7,336 bases of DNA from an uncultured Collinsella sp. (GCA_947003675.1 CAMQPJ010000063.1:1-7336); one strand, 5' to 3'; positions 1 through 5,693 are shown, counted from the stretch's first letter. A program made the numbers and translations. The notes: generated from the letters alone by a model not told the origin.

Positions 1-780
1 GGCAAGATGCTCGATATCGCCAAGGCAGTAGCGTTTTATGCCGAGTTGCCGTTGTGCGTATGCCCCACGGCGGCCTCGATGGACGGTCCGTGCAGCGCGA
101 TTTCGGTGCTGTATCACGAGGATGGGTCGTTCGACCGCTACCTGATGCTCGAGAAGAATCCAGATCTGGTCGTGGTCGATACCAACGTGGTCGCGGCGGC
201 CCCGCTGCGTATGACGGTCGCTGGCATGGGCGACGCACTGGCAACGTATTTCGAGGCGCGTTCGTGCGCCGCGGCGCACGGCGCCAACGAGCACGGTGGC
301 GCGCCGGGACACTTGGCCCTGGTCGCGGCACGTGCCTGCTACGACACGCTCATGGAGTGTGGCGTCGCTGCCAAGCGCGATCTCAAAAAGGGCCGTACAT
401 CGCCGGCGGTTGAGCGCCTGATCGAGTGCAATATTCTGCTCTCGGGCGTCGGCTTTGAGAGAGGTGGCTTGGCGTTGGCACATGCCATCGCCAACGGTCT
501 GACGATTCTGCCCGAGTGCAGGGCTATGCACGGCGAGGCCGTGGCATTTGGTCTGGTGGTGCAGCTGCGCCTGGAGCGTGCGCCCGAGCTTAATCAGGTG
601 CTCGAGTTTTGCCAGTGCGTCGGTCTGCCGACGACGCTCGAGGAGCTGGGCCTTGGCGAGATTTCCGATGCCGACCTGATGAGCGTTGCAGATGCGGCCT
701 TTAGAAACGAACGCAATATGGCTAACGAACAGGCCAAGGTGACCAGACGAAAGCTCGTGCAGCTCATGCGCGAGGCATAG
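1..780 (+). CDS. gldA: Glycerol dehydrogenase, C-terminal part (5' end outside window)
   Basis: NAD-dependent, metal-dependent oxidation of glycerol to dihydroxyacetone in the cytoplasm (family knowledge). The reading frame is open from base 1, and the first codons read GKMLDIAKAVA, the end of the family's GGGK NAD-binding motif, so the start lies upstream; an ATG at base 7 is internal. The visible 259 residues align along their length with the GldA pattern I know from E. coli. They include PTAASMDGPCSAISVLY, then GMGDALATYFEA with the metal-ligand Asp (visible residue 78, codon 232-234), LALAHAIANGLT with ligand His (codon 481-483) and MHGEAVAFG with ligand His (codon 529-531). All three metal ligands are present. 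Roughly 95 N-terminal residues (Rossmann part) are missing because of the window edge. The C-terminus looks slightly shorter than E. coli GldA. No clear terminator follows. Other iron-type alcohol dehydrogenases are less likely given the motif match. Confidence 0.93.
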   Translation, partial: GKMLDIAKAVAFYAELPLCVCPTAASMDGPCSAISVLYHEDGSFDRYLMLEKNPDLVVVDTNVVAAAPLRMTVAGMGDALATYFEARSCAAAHGANEHGGAPGHLALVAARACYDTLMECGVAAKRDLKKGRTSPAVERLIECNILLSGVGFERGGLALAHAIANGLTILPECRAMHGEAVAFGLVVQLRLERAPELNQVLEFCQCVGLPTTLEELGLGEISDADLMSVADAAFRNERNMANEQAKVTRRKLVQLMREA

Positions 781-860
781 CTTGGCGCTTGATCGACCTT
801 GTGCAATCGAGGCGGAGATAGGCCATAGACTATTTGCCTCAAAGGTGCGCCGCGTGTAAT

Positions 861-891
861 TTGCCCGAGGCGTGGGCCGATAGCGTATCAT
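861..891 (+). promoter_or_regulatory. Weak candidate promoter for the iron-sulfur protein gene
   Basis: A TTGCCC (861-866) and a TATCAT (886-891) resemble -35 and -10 elements. The spacer is 19 bp, longer than ideal, so the assignment is weak. The rest of the 151-bp gap (781-931) shows no gene, no strong hairpin and no T-run. The iron-sulfur gene may instead be read through from gldA. Confidence 0.25.
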
Positions 892-916
892 TATCTCTTG
901 CTTGTTTGCACTGCTC

Positions 917-925
917 AGGGAGGGG
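917..925 (+). promoter_or_regulatory. Ribosome binding site that fixes the start of the iron-sulfur protein
   Basis: AGGGAGGGG ends 6 nt before the ATG at 932. The frame is also open from a TTG at 902, but that codon has no Shine-Dalgarno upstream, and the 10 extra residues would be translated across this site. The ATG at 932 is therefore the preferred start. Confidence 0.8.
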
Positions 926-931
926 CCGCGC

Positions 932-2185
932 ATGGCGCAGGAACACGATCTGTTTGATGACATTATCGAGATCAGCAAGGGTTTCGACTTTCTTAAAAAC
1001 CCGCTTGGCGGCGTGACCGATGCACTCGATCCGTCGGCGCCGCAGTGGAATCCTGCCGACTACAAGGAGCGCCCGCGCGGCAACACCATTCCGTGCCTGA
1101 CCTGCAAAAACGAAAAGAGCGGCTGCACCGCGTGCATGGACGTGTGCCCTGTCAACGCTATCGAGGTCGAGGAAGACGCCATTGAGATCCTCGACCCCTG
1201 TCGCAAGTGCGGCCTGTGCGCCGCTGCCTGTCCGACCGAGGCGATCATCTCGCCGCGCCTGGCGCCCAAAAACCTTTACGACGACATTGTCTCGGCGGCT
1301 ACGAGCCACGAGACCGCCTACGTCACCTGCACGCGCGCCCTCAAGCGCATGCCGCGCGAAAACGAGGTCGTCGTTGCCTGCGTGGGCGATATTACGGCCG
1401 AGACCTGGTTCTCGGTACTGGCCGACTATCCCAACGTGAGCGTGTACCTGCCGTTGGGCGTGTGCGATAAATGCCGCAACACCGGCGGTGAGGATATTCT
1501 GGGCGAGGCCATTGCCACTGCCGAGGAGTGGGCCGGAACGGGCATGGGCCTGGAGGTCGACCCCAAGAGCCTCAAGTGCCATAAGCGCCGCGAGTACGAG
1601 CGCAAGGAGTACATGGAAAAGATTGCCCGCACCACGGGCCTGACGGTGACCAAGCTCAATCCGGCGACGGCGGCACTGGCCTCGGTGACGCAGAAGCTCA
1701 AAGCCCATCGCCATCAGATTACCCAGCTGGAGCGCACGCTCAACACCATGTGCGGCACCACGACGACCAAGCGTCGCCGTTCGCTCACGCACGGGCGGCA
1801 GCTGGTGCTCTCGACACTGCAGAACCATCCCGAGCTTGCCCAGAACATGCAGGTGAGCACGCCGGAATGCGACTTTGACAAGTGCACGTCGTGCGGCGAG
1901 TGCGTCAACGTGTGCCCCACGTTTGCCTGCGATTTGGTGGGAAGCGGTCGCTTTGCACTGGAGTCCACGTATTGCCTGGGTTGCGGAGCCTGCGTCAAGG
2001 TGTGCCCCGAGCATGCGCTCAAGTTGGTTGAGCATGACGCGTCCAATCTGGTCGTTGTCGACCCCGAGGCCGAGGAAAAGGCCGCTCAGAAGGCCAAGGC
2101 CCACGAAGAGGCCCAGAAGGCCAAGGCCGAGGCAAAGGCCAAGCTTGACAAGATGCTCGATCAGGTGGAGAAGCTCGCGGACTAG
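932..2185 (+). CDS. Multi-cluster 4Fe-4S ferredoxin-like electron-transfer protein
   Basis: This 417-residue cytoplasmic protein probably carries electrons for an unidentified oxidoreductase. It has no signal peptide or membrane segment. The first ferredoxin-like pair lies at residues 55-100: C55xxC58, C65xxC68xxxC72P, then C90xxC93xxC96xxxC100P. A middle region (about 125-275) has further cysteines (C133, C150, C178, C181, C216, C274), including VVVACVGD and LPLGVCDKC. Similar VxCxG...GxCxxC stretches occur, from memory, in ferredoxin proteins of anaerobes linked to molybdopterin or formate enzymes. A second pair follows at C318xxC321xxC324xxxC328P and C348xxC351xxC354xxxC358P, with extra C313 and C333. 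Residues 378-417 are a Lys/Ala/Glu-rich helix, perhaps a coiled coil. At least four [4Fe-4S] clusters are thus possible. Neighbours gldA and ychF do not name a partner. No specific family name is claimed. Confidence 0.88.
   Translation: MAQEHDLFDDIIEISKGFDFLKNPLGGVTDALDPSAPQWNPADYKERPRGNTIPCLTCKNEKSGCTACMDVCPVNAIEVEEDAIEILDPCRKCGLCAAACPTEAIISPRLAPKNLYDDIVSAATSHETAYVTCTRALKRMPRENEVVVACVGDITAETWFSVLADYPNVSVYLPLGVCDKCRNTGGEDILGEAIATAEEWAGTGMGLEVDPKSLKCHKRREYERKEYMEKIARTTGLTVTKLNPATAALASVTQKLKAHRHQITQLERTLNTMCGTTTTKRRRSLTHGRQLVLSTLQNHPELAQNMQVSTPECDFDKCTSCGECVNVCPTFACDLVGSGRFALESTYCLGCGACVKVCPEHALKLVEHDASNLVVVDPEAEEKAAQKAKAHEEAQKAKAEAKAKLDKMLDQVEKLAD
2087..2128 (+). repeat. 15-nt in-frame direct repeat in the Lys/Ala/Glu tail
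   Basis: CAGAAGGCCAAGGCC occurs at 2087-2101 and again at 2114-2128, a period of 27 nt (9 codons). It encodes QKAKA twice in the C-terminal helix of the iron-sulfur protein. This points to tail growth by short duplication or to strong codon bias acting on a repetitive peptide. Confidence 0.7.
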
Positions 2186-2212
2186 TCAGCGAGCTCTATC
2201 TCTGCTTCATTT

Positions 2213-2256
2213 GCGCCGCCGCGGTGTCCGGATTCGCCCGGATGCTGCGGCGGCGC
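2213..2256 (+). terminator. 19-bp hairpin between the iron-sulfur gene and ychF, terminator or attenuator
   Basis: Arms GCGCCGCCGC (2213-2222) and GCGGCGGCGC (2247-2256) are perfect complements. The inner bases continue the pairing: G·U, G-C, U·G and G·U, then TCCGG (2227-2231) with CCGGA (2238-2242), closing a 6-nt loop ATTCGC. As RNA this is an unbroken 19-bp stem. It starts 27 nt after the stop codon at 2185. The 3' side is TATACTTATACGG, which is U-rich but not a clean T-run, so it is an imperfect intrinsic terminator. The opposite strand has no T-run after the stem, so + is the likely active direction. Confidence 0.6.
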
Positions 2257-2262
2257 TATACT
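2257..2262 (+). promoter_or_regulatory. Candidate -10 element for ychF
   Basis: TATACT matches the -10 consensus at 5 of 6 bases and directly abuts the 3' foot of the 19-bp hairpin. No good -35 is seen; TTCGCC at 2233-2238 is the nearest at an 18-bp spacer. The start of transcription would fall near 2269, giving a leader of about 30 nt. Confidence 0.35.
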
Positions 2263-2299
2263 TATACGGTTTGAAGTACCTGTACCAAAAGGAGCTGTC

Positions 2300-3376
2300 G
2301 TGTCCCTTTCCATCGGTATCGTGGGCCTGCCCAACGTGGGCAAGTCGACGCTGTTCACCGCGCTTACCAAAAAGACCGGCCTTGCCGCCAACTACCCGTT
2401 TGCCACGATCGACCCCAACGTGGGTATCGTCGACGTGCCCGATAGCCGCTTGCAAAAGCTTGCCGACATCGTTAACCCGGGCCGCATTGTGCCGGCGACG
2501 GTCGAGTTCGTCGACATCGCAGGTCTGGTGAAGGGCGCCAACGAGGGCGAGGGCCTGGGCAACCAGTTCTTGGCCAACATTCGCGAGACCGACGCCATCT
2601 GCGAGGTCGTGCGCTACTTTAAGGACCCCAACGTCATGCGTGAGGTGGGCCGCACGGGCGAGTTCGTCGATCCCGCCGGCGATGCCGACACCATCATGAC
2701 CGAGCTCATCTTGGCCGACATGGGCACGCTCGAGAAGCAGCTGCCCAAGCTCGAGAAGGAGGCCAAGCGCGACAAGGAGCTCATGCCCAAGTTTGAGGTC
2801 GCCAAGCGTCTACTCGCCTGGCTCAACGAGGGTAAGCGTGCCGCAGCCATGGAGATGACCGACGAGGAGCGTGCCGCCGCCAAGGGGCTGTTCCTGCTCA
2901 CCATGAAGCCCATCCTGTATGTGGCCAACGTGGACGAGGATATGCTCAACGACGACCTGGCGCCCATCGATGGCGTCAAGCCGTTGCCCATCTGCGCCAA
3001 GATTGAGGCCGAGCTTTCCGAGCTCGATCCCGAGGACGCCGCCGACTACCTGGAGAGCCTGGGCCTGGAACAGCCCGGTCTGGACGTGCTCGCGCAGGCG
3101 GCCTATAAGCTGCTCGGTCTGCAGTCGTTCTTTACGGCCGGCGAGATGGAGGTCAAGGCCTGGACGGTTCGTCAGGGCGCGACCGCCCCGCAGGCCGCCG
3201 GCGTCATCCACACCGATTTTGAGCGCGGCTTTATTAAGGCCGAGGTCATTGGCTATGACGACTACATCGAGCTCGGCGGTGAGCAGGGCGCCAAGGCCGC
3301 CGGCAAACTGCGTATTGAGGGCAAGGACTATGTTATGGCCGATGGCGACGTCGTGCACTTCCGCTTTAATGTGTAA
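2300..3376 (+). CDS. ychF: Redox-regulated ATPase YchF (Obg-like)
   Basis: YchF is a cytoplasmic, ribosome-associated member of the Obg/TRAFAC family that prefers ATP over GTP and is linked to stress and translation control (family knowledge). The start is GTG, preceded by AAAAGGAG with a 5-nt gap. The 358 residues match the usual length of about 360. Visible motifs are the P-loop GLPNVGKST (9-17), the G3 motif DIAGLVKGA (72-80), NVDE (210-213) in place of the GTPase NKxD, and CAKIEAEL (232-239). The C-terminal TGS-type domain has [14 protein letters not shown] (277-290), the [19 protein letters not shown] block (293-311) and the ending [11 protein letters not shown] short extra stretch near residues 115-123 (EVGRTGEFV) sits where E. 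coli YchF is shorter. The DUF1648 protein gene follows after 11 bp, with its ribosome site overlapping the ychF stop, so the two are likely co-transcribed. Confidence 0.97.
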   Translation: MSLSIGIVGLPNVGKSTLFTALTKKTGLAANYPFATIDPNVGIVDVPDSRLQKLADIVNPGRIVPATVEFVDIAGLVKGANEGEGLGNQFLANIRETDAICEVVRYFKDPNVMREVGRTGEFVDPAGDADTIMTELILADMGTLEKQLPKLEKEAKRDKELMPKFEVAKRLLAWLNEGKRAAAMEMTDEERAAAKGLFLLTMKPILYVANVDEDMLNDDLAPIDGVKPLPICAKIEAELSELDPEDAADYLESLGLEQPGLDVLAQAAYKLLGLQSFFTAGEMEVKAWTVRQGATAPQAAGVIHTDFERGFIKAEVIGYDDYIELGGEQGAKAAGKLRIEGKDYVMADGDVVHFRFNV

Positions 3377-3387
3377 GGACGACGCGC

Positions 3388-3771
3388 ATGTTTAAATATG
3401 GCAAAAAAGCTGGCTACATGGGTATTGCGCTGCTCGTACTTGCGGTGATTCCGCTGGTGGTTGCAGCGTTTGTTATCCCCAACATTGGCCCCGAGGTGGC
3501 AACGAAGTTTAACGCCGCCGGCGAGGTGACGCGCTGGGGCAAGAGCTACGAGCTGCTGGCACTGCCGGTGCTCAACCTGCTGCTGAGCGTGGCGACGTAC
3601 TTTACGGCGGGACGCCAGGCAAAAAACAACGAGGGCTCCGCTGTGATGGCACGTCTTACGTGCGAGCGCTACCTGCGTAACGGCTGCATCACGGGCGTGT
3701 TCCTCAACGTAATCAACGTCTACTTTATGTATTCGGCGATTACTGGAACGGGCTTTGGCTTTGGTTTCTAG
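3388..3771 (+). CDS. Small DUF1648/SdpI-like membrane protein
   Basis: A 127-residue integral membrane protein of unknown exact role. Three hydrophobic segments are visible: about 11-30, 54-73 and 100-118. Between the first and second lies IPNIGPEVATKFNAAGEV followed by TRWGKS, the DUF1648 signature (proline, then Hxx/Kxx FNaxGexxrwGsK). DUF1648 is found in SdpI-type immunity or signal proteins and in many uncharacterised small membrane proteins. This protein is shorter than SdpI and lacks most of its C-terminal helices, so an immunity role is not claimed. The ribosome site AAGGAC (3375-3380) overlaps the ychF stop codon, 7 nt before the ATG, indicating translation from the ychF transcript. 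The C-terminus is Gly/Phe-rich (GTGFGFGF). The gene ends 9 bp from a convergent gene. Confidence 0.85.
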   Translation: MFKYGKKAGYMGIALLVLAVIPLVVAAFVIPNIGPEVATKFNAAGEVTRWGKSYELLALPVLNLLLSVATYFTAGRQAKNNEGSAVMARLTCERYLRNGCITGVFLNVINVYFMYSAITGTGFGFGF

Positions 3772-3780
3772 CTTGTCCTT

Positions 3781-4170
3781 TTAGGCAACGAGCCTGCATG
3801 CATATTCAATGGCTGCTGCGAGGCCGCCGCTCGATCGTGGTTTAAAGACCATGTCGGCGGCGGCCTCGTTTTCGTATCCGGCACCGCGAAGGGCGAGTGC
3901 GATGCCGGCTTCCAGGAGAAGGGGCAGACCGCGTTGGCTGGTTGCGATTACGGCAGCCTGATTGAGCGAGCAGCTGTGCGCTTGGCATTGGATGGCAAGT
4001 TCACCTTGCGCCGGGCAAGGGATCAGAACAGCGGCGACGCGACTTGATAGCAATGCAAATGCTGTGCGCTCATCGGGCGAAAGGCATTCTGCTTCAACGA
4101 CGACGAGCTTGGGCGGTGCGCTGTTTGTGCGAAGCGTGGCTCGGTACATGCGGACCGAAGAACCCGACAT
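3781..4170 (-). CDS. Small protein of unknown function with a degenerate HAD / P-type-ATPase P-domain-like C-terminal half
   Basis: This 129-residue protein starts at the ATG at 4170, because AGGAG (4177-4181, minus strand) lies 6 nt before it; a TTG at 4194 in the same frame has no such site. I do not recognise it as a named family. By eye, residues 74-128 (VIATSQRGLPLLLEAGIALA onward) align almost without gaps to the hinge region of P-type ATPases and Cof-type HAD phosphatases. The PxLxxA, hydrophobic-Ala and AADMVF positions all coincide. The normal GDGxND or GDSxND becomes ATSQRG, so the metal-binding Asp residues are gone. Residues 28-60 loosely resemble the preceding LSxEE...PEQKLxI segment. 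There is no DKTGT and no membrane helix. Five cysteines (29, 52, 62, 67, 125) are present. Codons ending in A (GCA, CAA, GAA, CTA, TCA) are commoner than in neighbours. It is divergent from the XRE regulator, with a palindrome between. An enzyme is unlikely; a binding or regulatory role is inference. Confidence 0.7.
   Translation of the reverse strand: MSGSSVRMYRATLRTNSAPPKLVVVEAECLSPDERTAFALLSSRVAAVLIPCPAQGELAIQCQAHSCSLNQAAVIATSQRGLPLLLEAGIALALRGAGYENEAAADMVFKPRSSGGLAAAIEYACRLVA
3819..3872 (+). terminator. Rho-independent terminator of the ychF operon, embedded in the convergent gene
   Basis: CGAGGCCGCCGC (3819-3830) and GCGGCGGCCTCG (3857-3868) are perfect 12-bp complements. They are followed on the + strand by TTTT (3869-3872) and then CGT. 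The 26-nt interior can form a second stem, CGTGGT with ACCATG, around TTAAAG. On the minus strand no T-run follows the stem, so it should act on + transcripts leaving the DUF1648 gene 48 bp upstream. It lies wholly inside the coding sequence of the minus-strand gene, whose EAAAD and GGL-containing segments are encoded by the two arms. Confidence 0.72.
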
Positions 4171-4193
4171 AGAAAACTCCTGTGTATTCGGCA

Positions 4194-4217
4194 AAACGTA
4201 AACTATAGTTTACGTTT
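4194..4217. promoter_or_regulatory. Perfect 24-bp palindrome: shared operator and divergent -10 region
   Basis: The 24 bases are an exact palindrome with core GTAAACTATAGTTTAC (4198-4213). TATAGT (4204-4209) is a 5-of-6 match to the -10 box on the + strand and, by symmetry, the same box is present on the minus strand at 4207-4202. It lies 23 bp upstream of the minus gene's ATG and 29 bp upstream of the XRE gene's ATG. TTCGGC also flanks it as a direct repeat (4187-4192 and 4221-4226). No strong -35 is seen on either side. The best reading is an autoregulatory XRE binding site that would block both promoters when bound. Confidence 0.8.
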
Positions 4218-4246
4218 ATGTTCGGCTCCATTTCAAACTCGGCTGC

Positions 4247-4465
4247 ATGGACGAACGTGCGAAACAGATTCTTGGCAGGCGGGTCGAAGAGACACGCAGG
4301 GACCTTGGTATCTCCAAGGTTGATTTTTGTGTGGCGACAGGAATCAGCCGCCCCTACCTCGACCGAATCGAAGATGGGACGGCAAATTTCACGCTCAAGG
4401 TTCTATTTAAGATCGCGCCCGCACTCGGCATGACGGTGTCAGAACTTCTCGAGGGCATCGAATAG
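4247..4465 (+). CDS. Small XRE/Cro-C1-type HTH transcriptional regulator
   Basis: A 72-residue protein that is essentially one helix-turn-helix domain (residues about 5-68): RAKQILGRRVEETRRDLGIS, then a scanning/recognition pair around FCVATGISRPYLDRIEDGTA, then LKVLFKIAPALGMTVSELL, the usual end of an HTH_3 domain. There is no sensor or second domain, which is typical of phage-type or toxin-antitoxin-type repressors and of small autorepressors. The ATG at 4247 has no clear Shine-Dalgarno, and no in-frame start exists between it and the upstream stop, so translation may be weak or rely on a short leader. Codon use (AGG, CGG, CTA, AAA) departs from the neighbours, hinting at a recent arrival or low expression. 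It faces the unknown 129-residue gene across the 24-bp palindrome, which it probably binds. Its 3' end is convergent with ansA, 22 bp apart; no terminator hairpin is visible in that gap. Confidence 0.88.
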   Translation: MDERAKQILGRRVEETRRDLGISKVDFCVATGISRPYLDRIEDGTANFTLKVLFKIAPALGMTVSELLEGIE

Positions 4466-4487
4466 GGGATACCCGCCGACAGCTGAA

Positions 4488-5501
4488 TTACGCCATCGGG
4501 ATGCGGTCGTGGTTGACTTGGCTGTAGAACAGACGCTGAATCTCAGCCGCATCGCGTGACTGGCCGAGCGCCCACATGGTTTTGGCCACGAGCGTCTCGG
4601 TGGTCATGTCATCGCCGCGCAGAATGCCCGGATGATCGGCGTAAGCACGGCCAACCTCATAAACGCCCAGATCGAGGCCCTCTTCGGGGACCTGCGTGGT
4701 CATAACGACGGTGCGGCCCGAATCGACCCAGCGAAAAATTGCCTCTTGGAACGACTCGCCCGACTCACCAAACTCGGGAATACCGCCAATGCCAAAAGTC
4801 TCCAGGATTACAGCATCGTAGCTATCGGCAAGGGCGTCGAGGATGCCCGGGTTTACGCCGGGCGTAAGCTTGAGTACAAATACGCGCGGGTCGATGCTGT
4901 CGTAGAAACGCACCGGGTTTTCGCCCTGATGCGTGCCGTGAAGTCCATTGCGCACGATGCGGTCATTGCGGATGTAGGCAATGGGCGGATAGTTGACGCT
5001 AATGAACGCGTTAAAGCTCATGGTGCGCTGCTTGCGGGCGCGCGTGCCGGCAATGGCAACGCCGCCAAACACGATCGAAACGTCGTGCGAGTGCTCGTCG
5101 AGCGCATAGAGCAGGCTCTGGTACAGATTGAGTTTGGCATCGGTAAAGGGGTTGCCCATGGGCTTTTGCGAGCCGGTGAGCACGATGGGCTTGGGGCTGT
5201 CTTGAATCAGGTAGGAAAGCGCTGCTGCGGTGTAGCTCATAGTGTCCGTGCCGTGTAGGATCACAAAGCCGTCGTGGTCGGCATAGCCTTCGACGATGAC
5301 ATCGCGGATGCGCATCCAGTCACTGGGGCGCATATTGGTGCTGTCGATGTTCATGGGCTGCATCACGTCGAGCTCGCAGAGGCCCGAGGTCTCGGGGACG
5401 CTCTGGGCGAGCTCCTCACCGGTCAGGGCGGGGGAGAGGCCGTTGCCGTCCTCGGTTGATGCGATGGTGCCGCCCGTGGCGATGAGAAGGATGCGCTTCA
5501 T
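4488..5501 (-). CDS. ansA: Type I (cytoplasmic) L-asparaginase
   Basis: Hydrolyses L-asparagine to aspartate and ammonia in the cytoplasm. The 337 residues match the length of AnsA-type enzymes, and there is no signal peptide, unlike periplasmic type II. The N-terminal motif IATGGTIAS holds the nucleophile Thr12. The second motif ILHGTDTMSYTAA supplies Thr85 and Asp86, and GTRARKQR supplies the Lys157 expected of the Thr-Asp-Lys triad. VLTGSQKPMGNPFTDAKLNL (108-127) and ILETFGIGGIPE (232-243) are further family blocks; the latter lies in the C-terminal domain. The ATG at 5501 is preceded on the minus strand by AGGAA (5513-5509), 7 nt away. The gene is convergent with the XRE regulator and divergent from guaA. 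Archaeal GatD-like proteins share the fold, but the length and lack of an N-terminal extension favour asparaginase. Confidence 0.95.
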   Translation of the reverse strand: MKRILLIATGGTIASTEDGNGLSPALTGEELAQSVPETSGLCELDVMQPMNIDSTNMRPSDWMRIRDVIVEGYADHDGFVILHGTDTMSYTAAALSYLIQDSPKPIVLTGSQKPMGNPFTDAKLNLYQSLLYALDEHSHDVSIVFGGVAIAGTRARKQRTMSFNAFISVNYPPIAYIRNDRIVRNGLHGTHQGENPVRFYDSIDPRVFVLKLTPGVNPGILDALADSYDAVILETFGIGGIPEFGESGESFQEAIFRWVDSGRTVVMTTQVPEEGLDLGVYEVGRAYADHPGILRGDDMTTETLVAKTMWALGQSRDAAEIQRLFYSQVNHDRIPMA

Positions 5502-5523
5502 GCTGGTATTCCTATCGTATTTG

Positions 5524-5538
5524 CCGCCGCAGAGGCGG
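5524..5538 (-). other. Short hairpin in the ansA leader
   Basis: CCGCC (5524-5528) and GGCGG (5534-5538) form a 5-bp all-GC stem with a 5-nt loop. It would lie in the ansA 5' leader, about 10 nt upstream of the AGGAA ribosome site. It could modulate translation, but it may be chance in GC-rich DNA. Confidence 0.3.
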
Positions 5539-5552
5539 AGTCGTTCGGCAGT

Positions 5553-5580
5553 ATTGTGGCACAGGGCGAGGAATGTTCAA
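5553..5580 (-). promoter_or_regulatory. Candidate ansA promoter
   Basis: Read on the minus strand, TTGAAC (5580-5575) is followed after 16 bp by CACAAT (5558-5553), each a 4-of-6 match to -35 and -10. Transcription would start near 5546, giving a leader of about 45 nt. The -35 overlaps the edge of an inverted repeat at 5578-5606. An alternative -35, TTGACG (5628-5623), is a better hexamer but has no convincing -10. Confidence 0.35.
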
Positions 5581-5606
5581 ACGTATTACATCATCTGTAA
5601 CGTTTG
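5578..5606. repeat. Imperfect inverted repeat in the ansA-guaA intergenic region
   Basis: CAAACG (5578-5583), a 2-nt TA bulge, TTACA (5586-5590), a 5-nt TCATC spacer, TGTAA (5596-5600) and CGTTTG (5601-5606). All 11 bases of each arm pair, with only the TA unpaired. The AT-rich repeat touches the candidate ansA -35, as expected of an operator. A further GTAAC at 5607-5611 repeats part of the right arm. Confidence 0.5.
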
Positions 5607-5687
5607 GTAACACTTCAATTGCCGTCAAATAGGGCCCAGGTCGTGCGTTTGCCGTGCACTGATGGCTGCGAGGGACGAGAAACCCCA

Positions 5688-5693
5688 TATAAC
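5688..5693 (+). promoter_or_regulatory. Weak candidate -10 for guaA
   Basis: TATAAC matches the -10 consensus at 5 of 6 bases, about 80 bp upstream of the guaA ATG, but no -35 of quality sits 16-18 bp upstream. TACACT (5697-5702) is a weaker alternative. The remaining bases of the 5502-5768 gap hold the repeat and hairpins described separately and no gene. I do not see a recognisable purine riboswitch. Confidence 0.25.

Noticed and set aside
790..817. Possible gldA terminator, with CTTGAT pairing to ATCGAG
   Set aside because: A 6-bp stem with one G·U pair, a 12-nt loop and no T-run is too weak to call.
902..931. TTG at 902 as the start of the iron-sulfur protein
   Set aside because: It has no ribosome site, and the strong AGGGAGGGG lies between it and the ATG at 932.
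839..2104. A 421-codon minus-strand open frame across the iron-sulfur protein gene
   Set aside because: It is antisense to a gene with clear ferredoxin motifs. Its product is Ala/Arg/His/Leu-rich with no recognisable domain, as expected from G/C-ending codons read backwards.
4171..4194. TTG at 4194 as the start of the 129-residue gene
   Set aside because: It would place the start at the edge of the palindrome where transcription itself should begin, and AGGAG at 4177-4181 points to the ATG at 4170.
4218..4433. A 71-codon + frame starting at ATG 4218, right after the palindrome
   Set aside because: It overlaps the XRE gene in another frame, has no ribosome site, and its Ser/Arg-rich product shows no domain.
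4466..4487. Possible bidirectional terminator between the XRE gene and ansA
   Set aside because: Only a trivial GGG-CCC pairing is present, with no T-run on either strand.
4632..5258. A 208-codon + frame antisense to ansA
   Set aside because: ansA has all family motifs on the minus strand; this frame is Val/Ala/Gly-rich with no recognisable motif.
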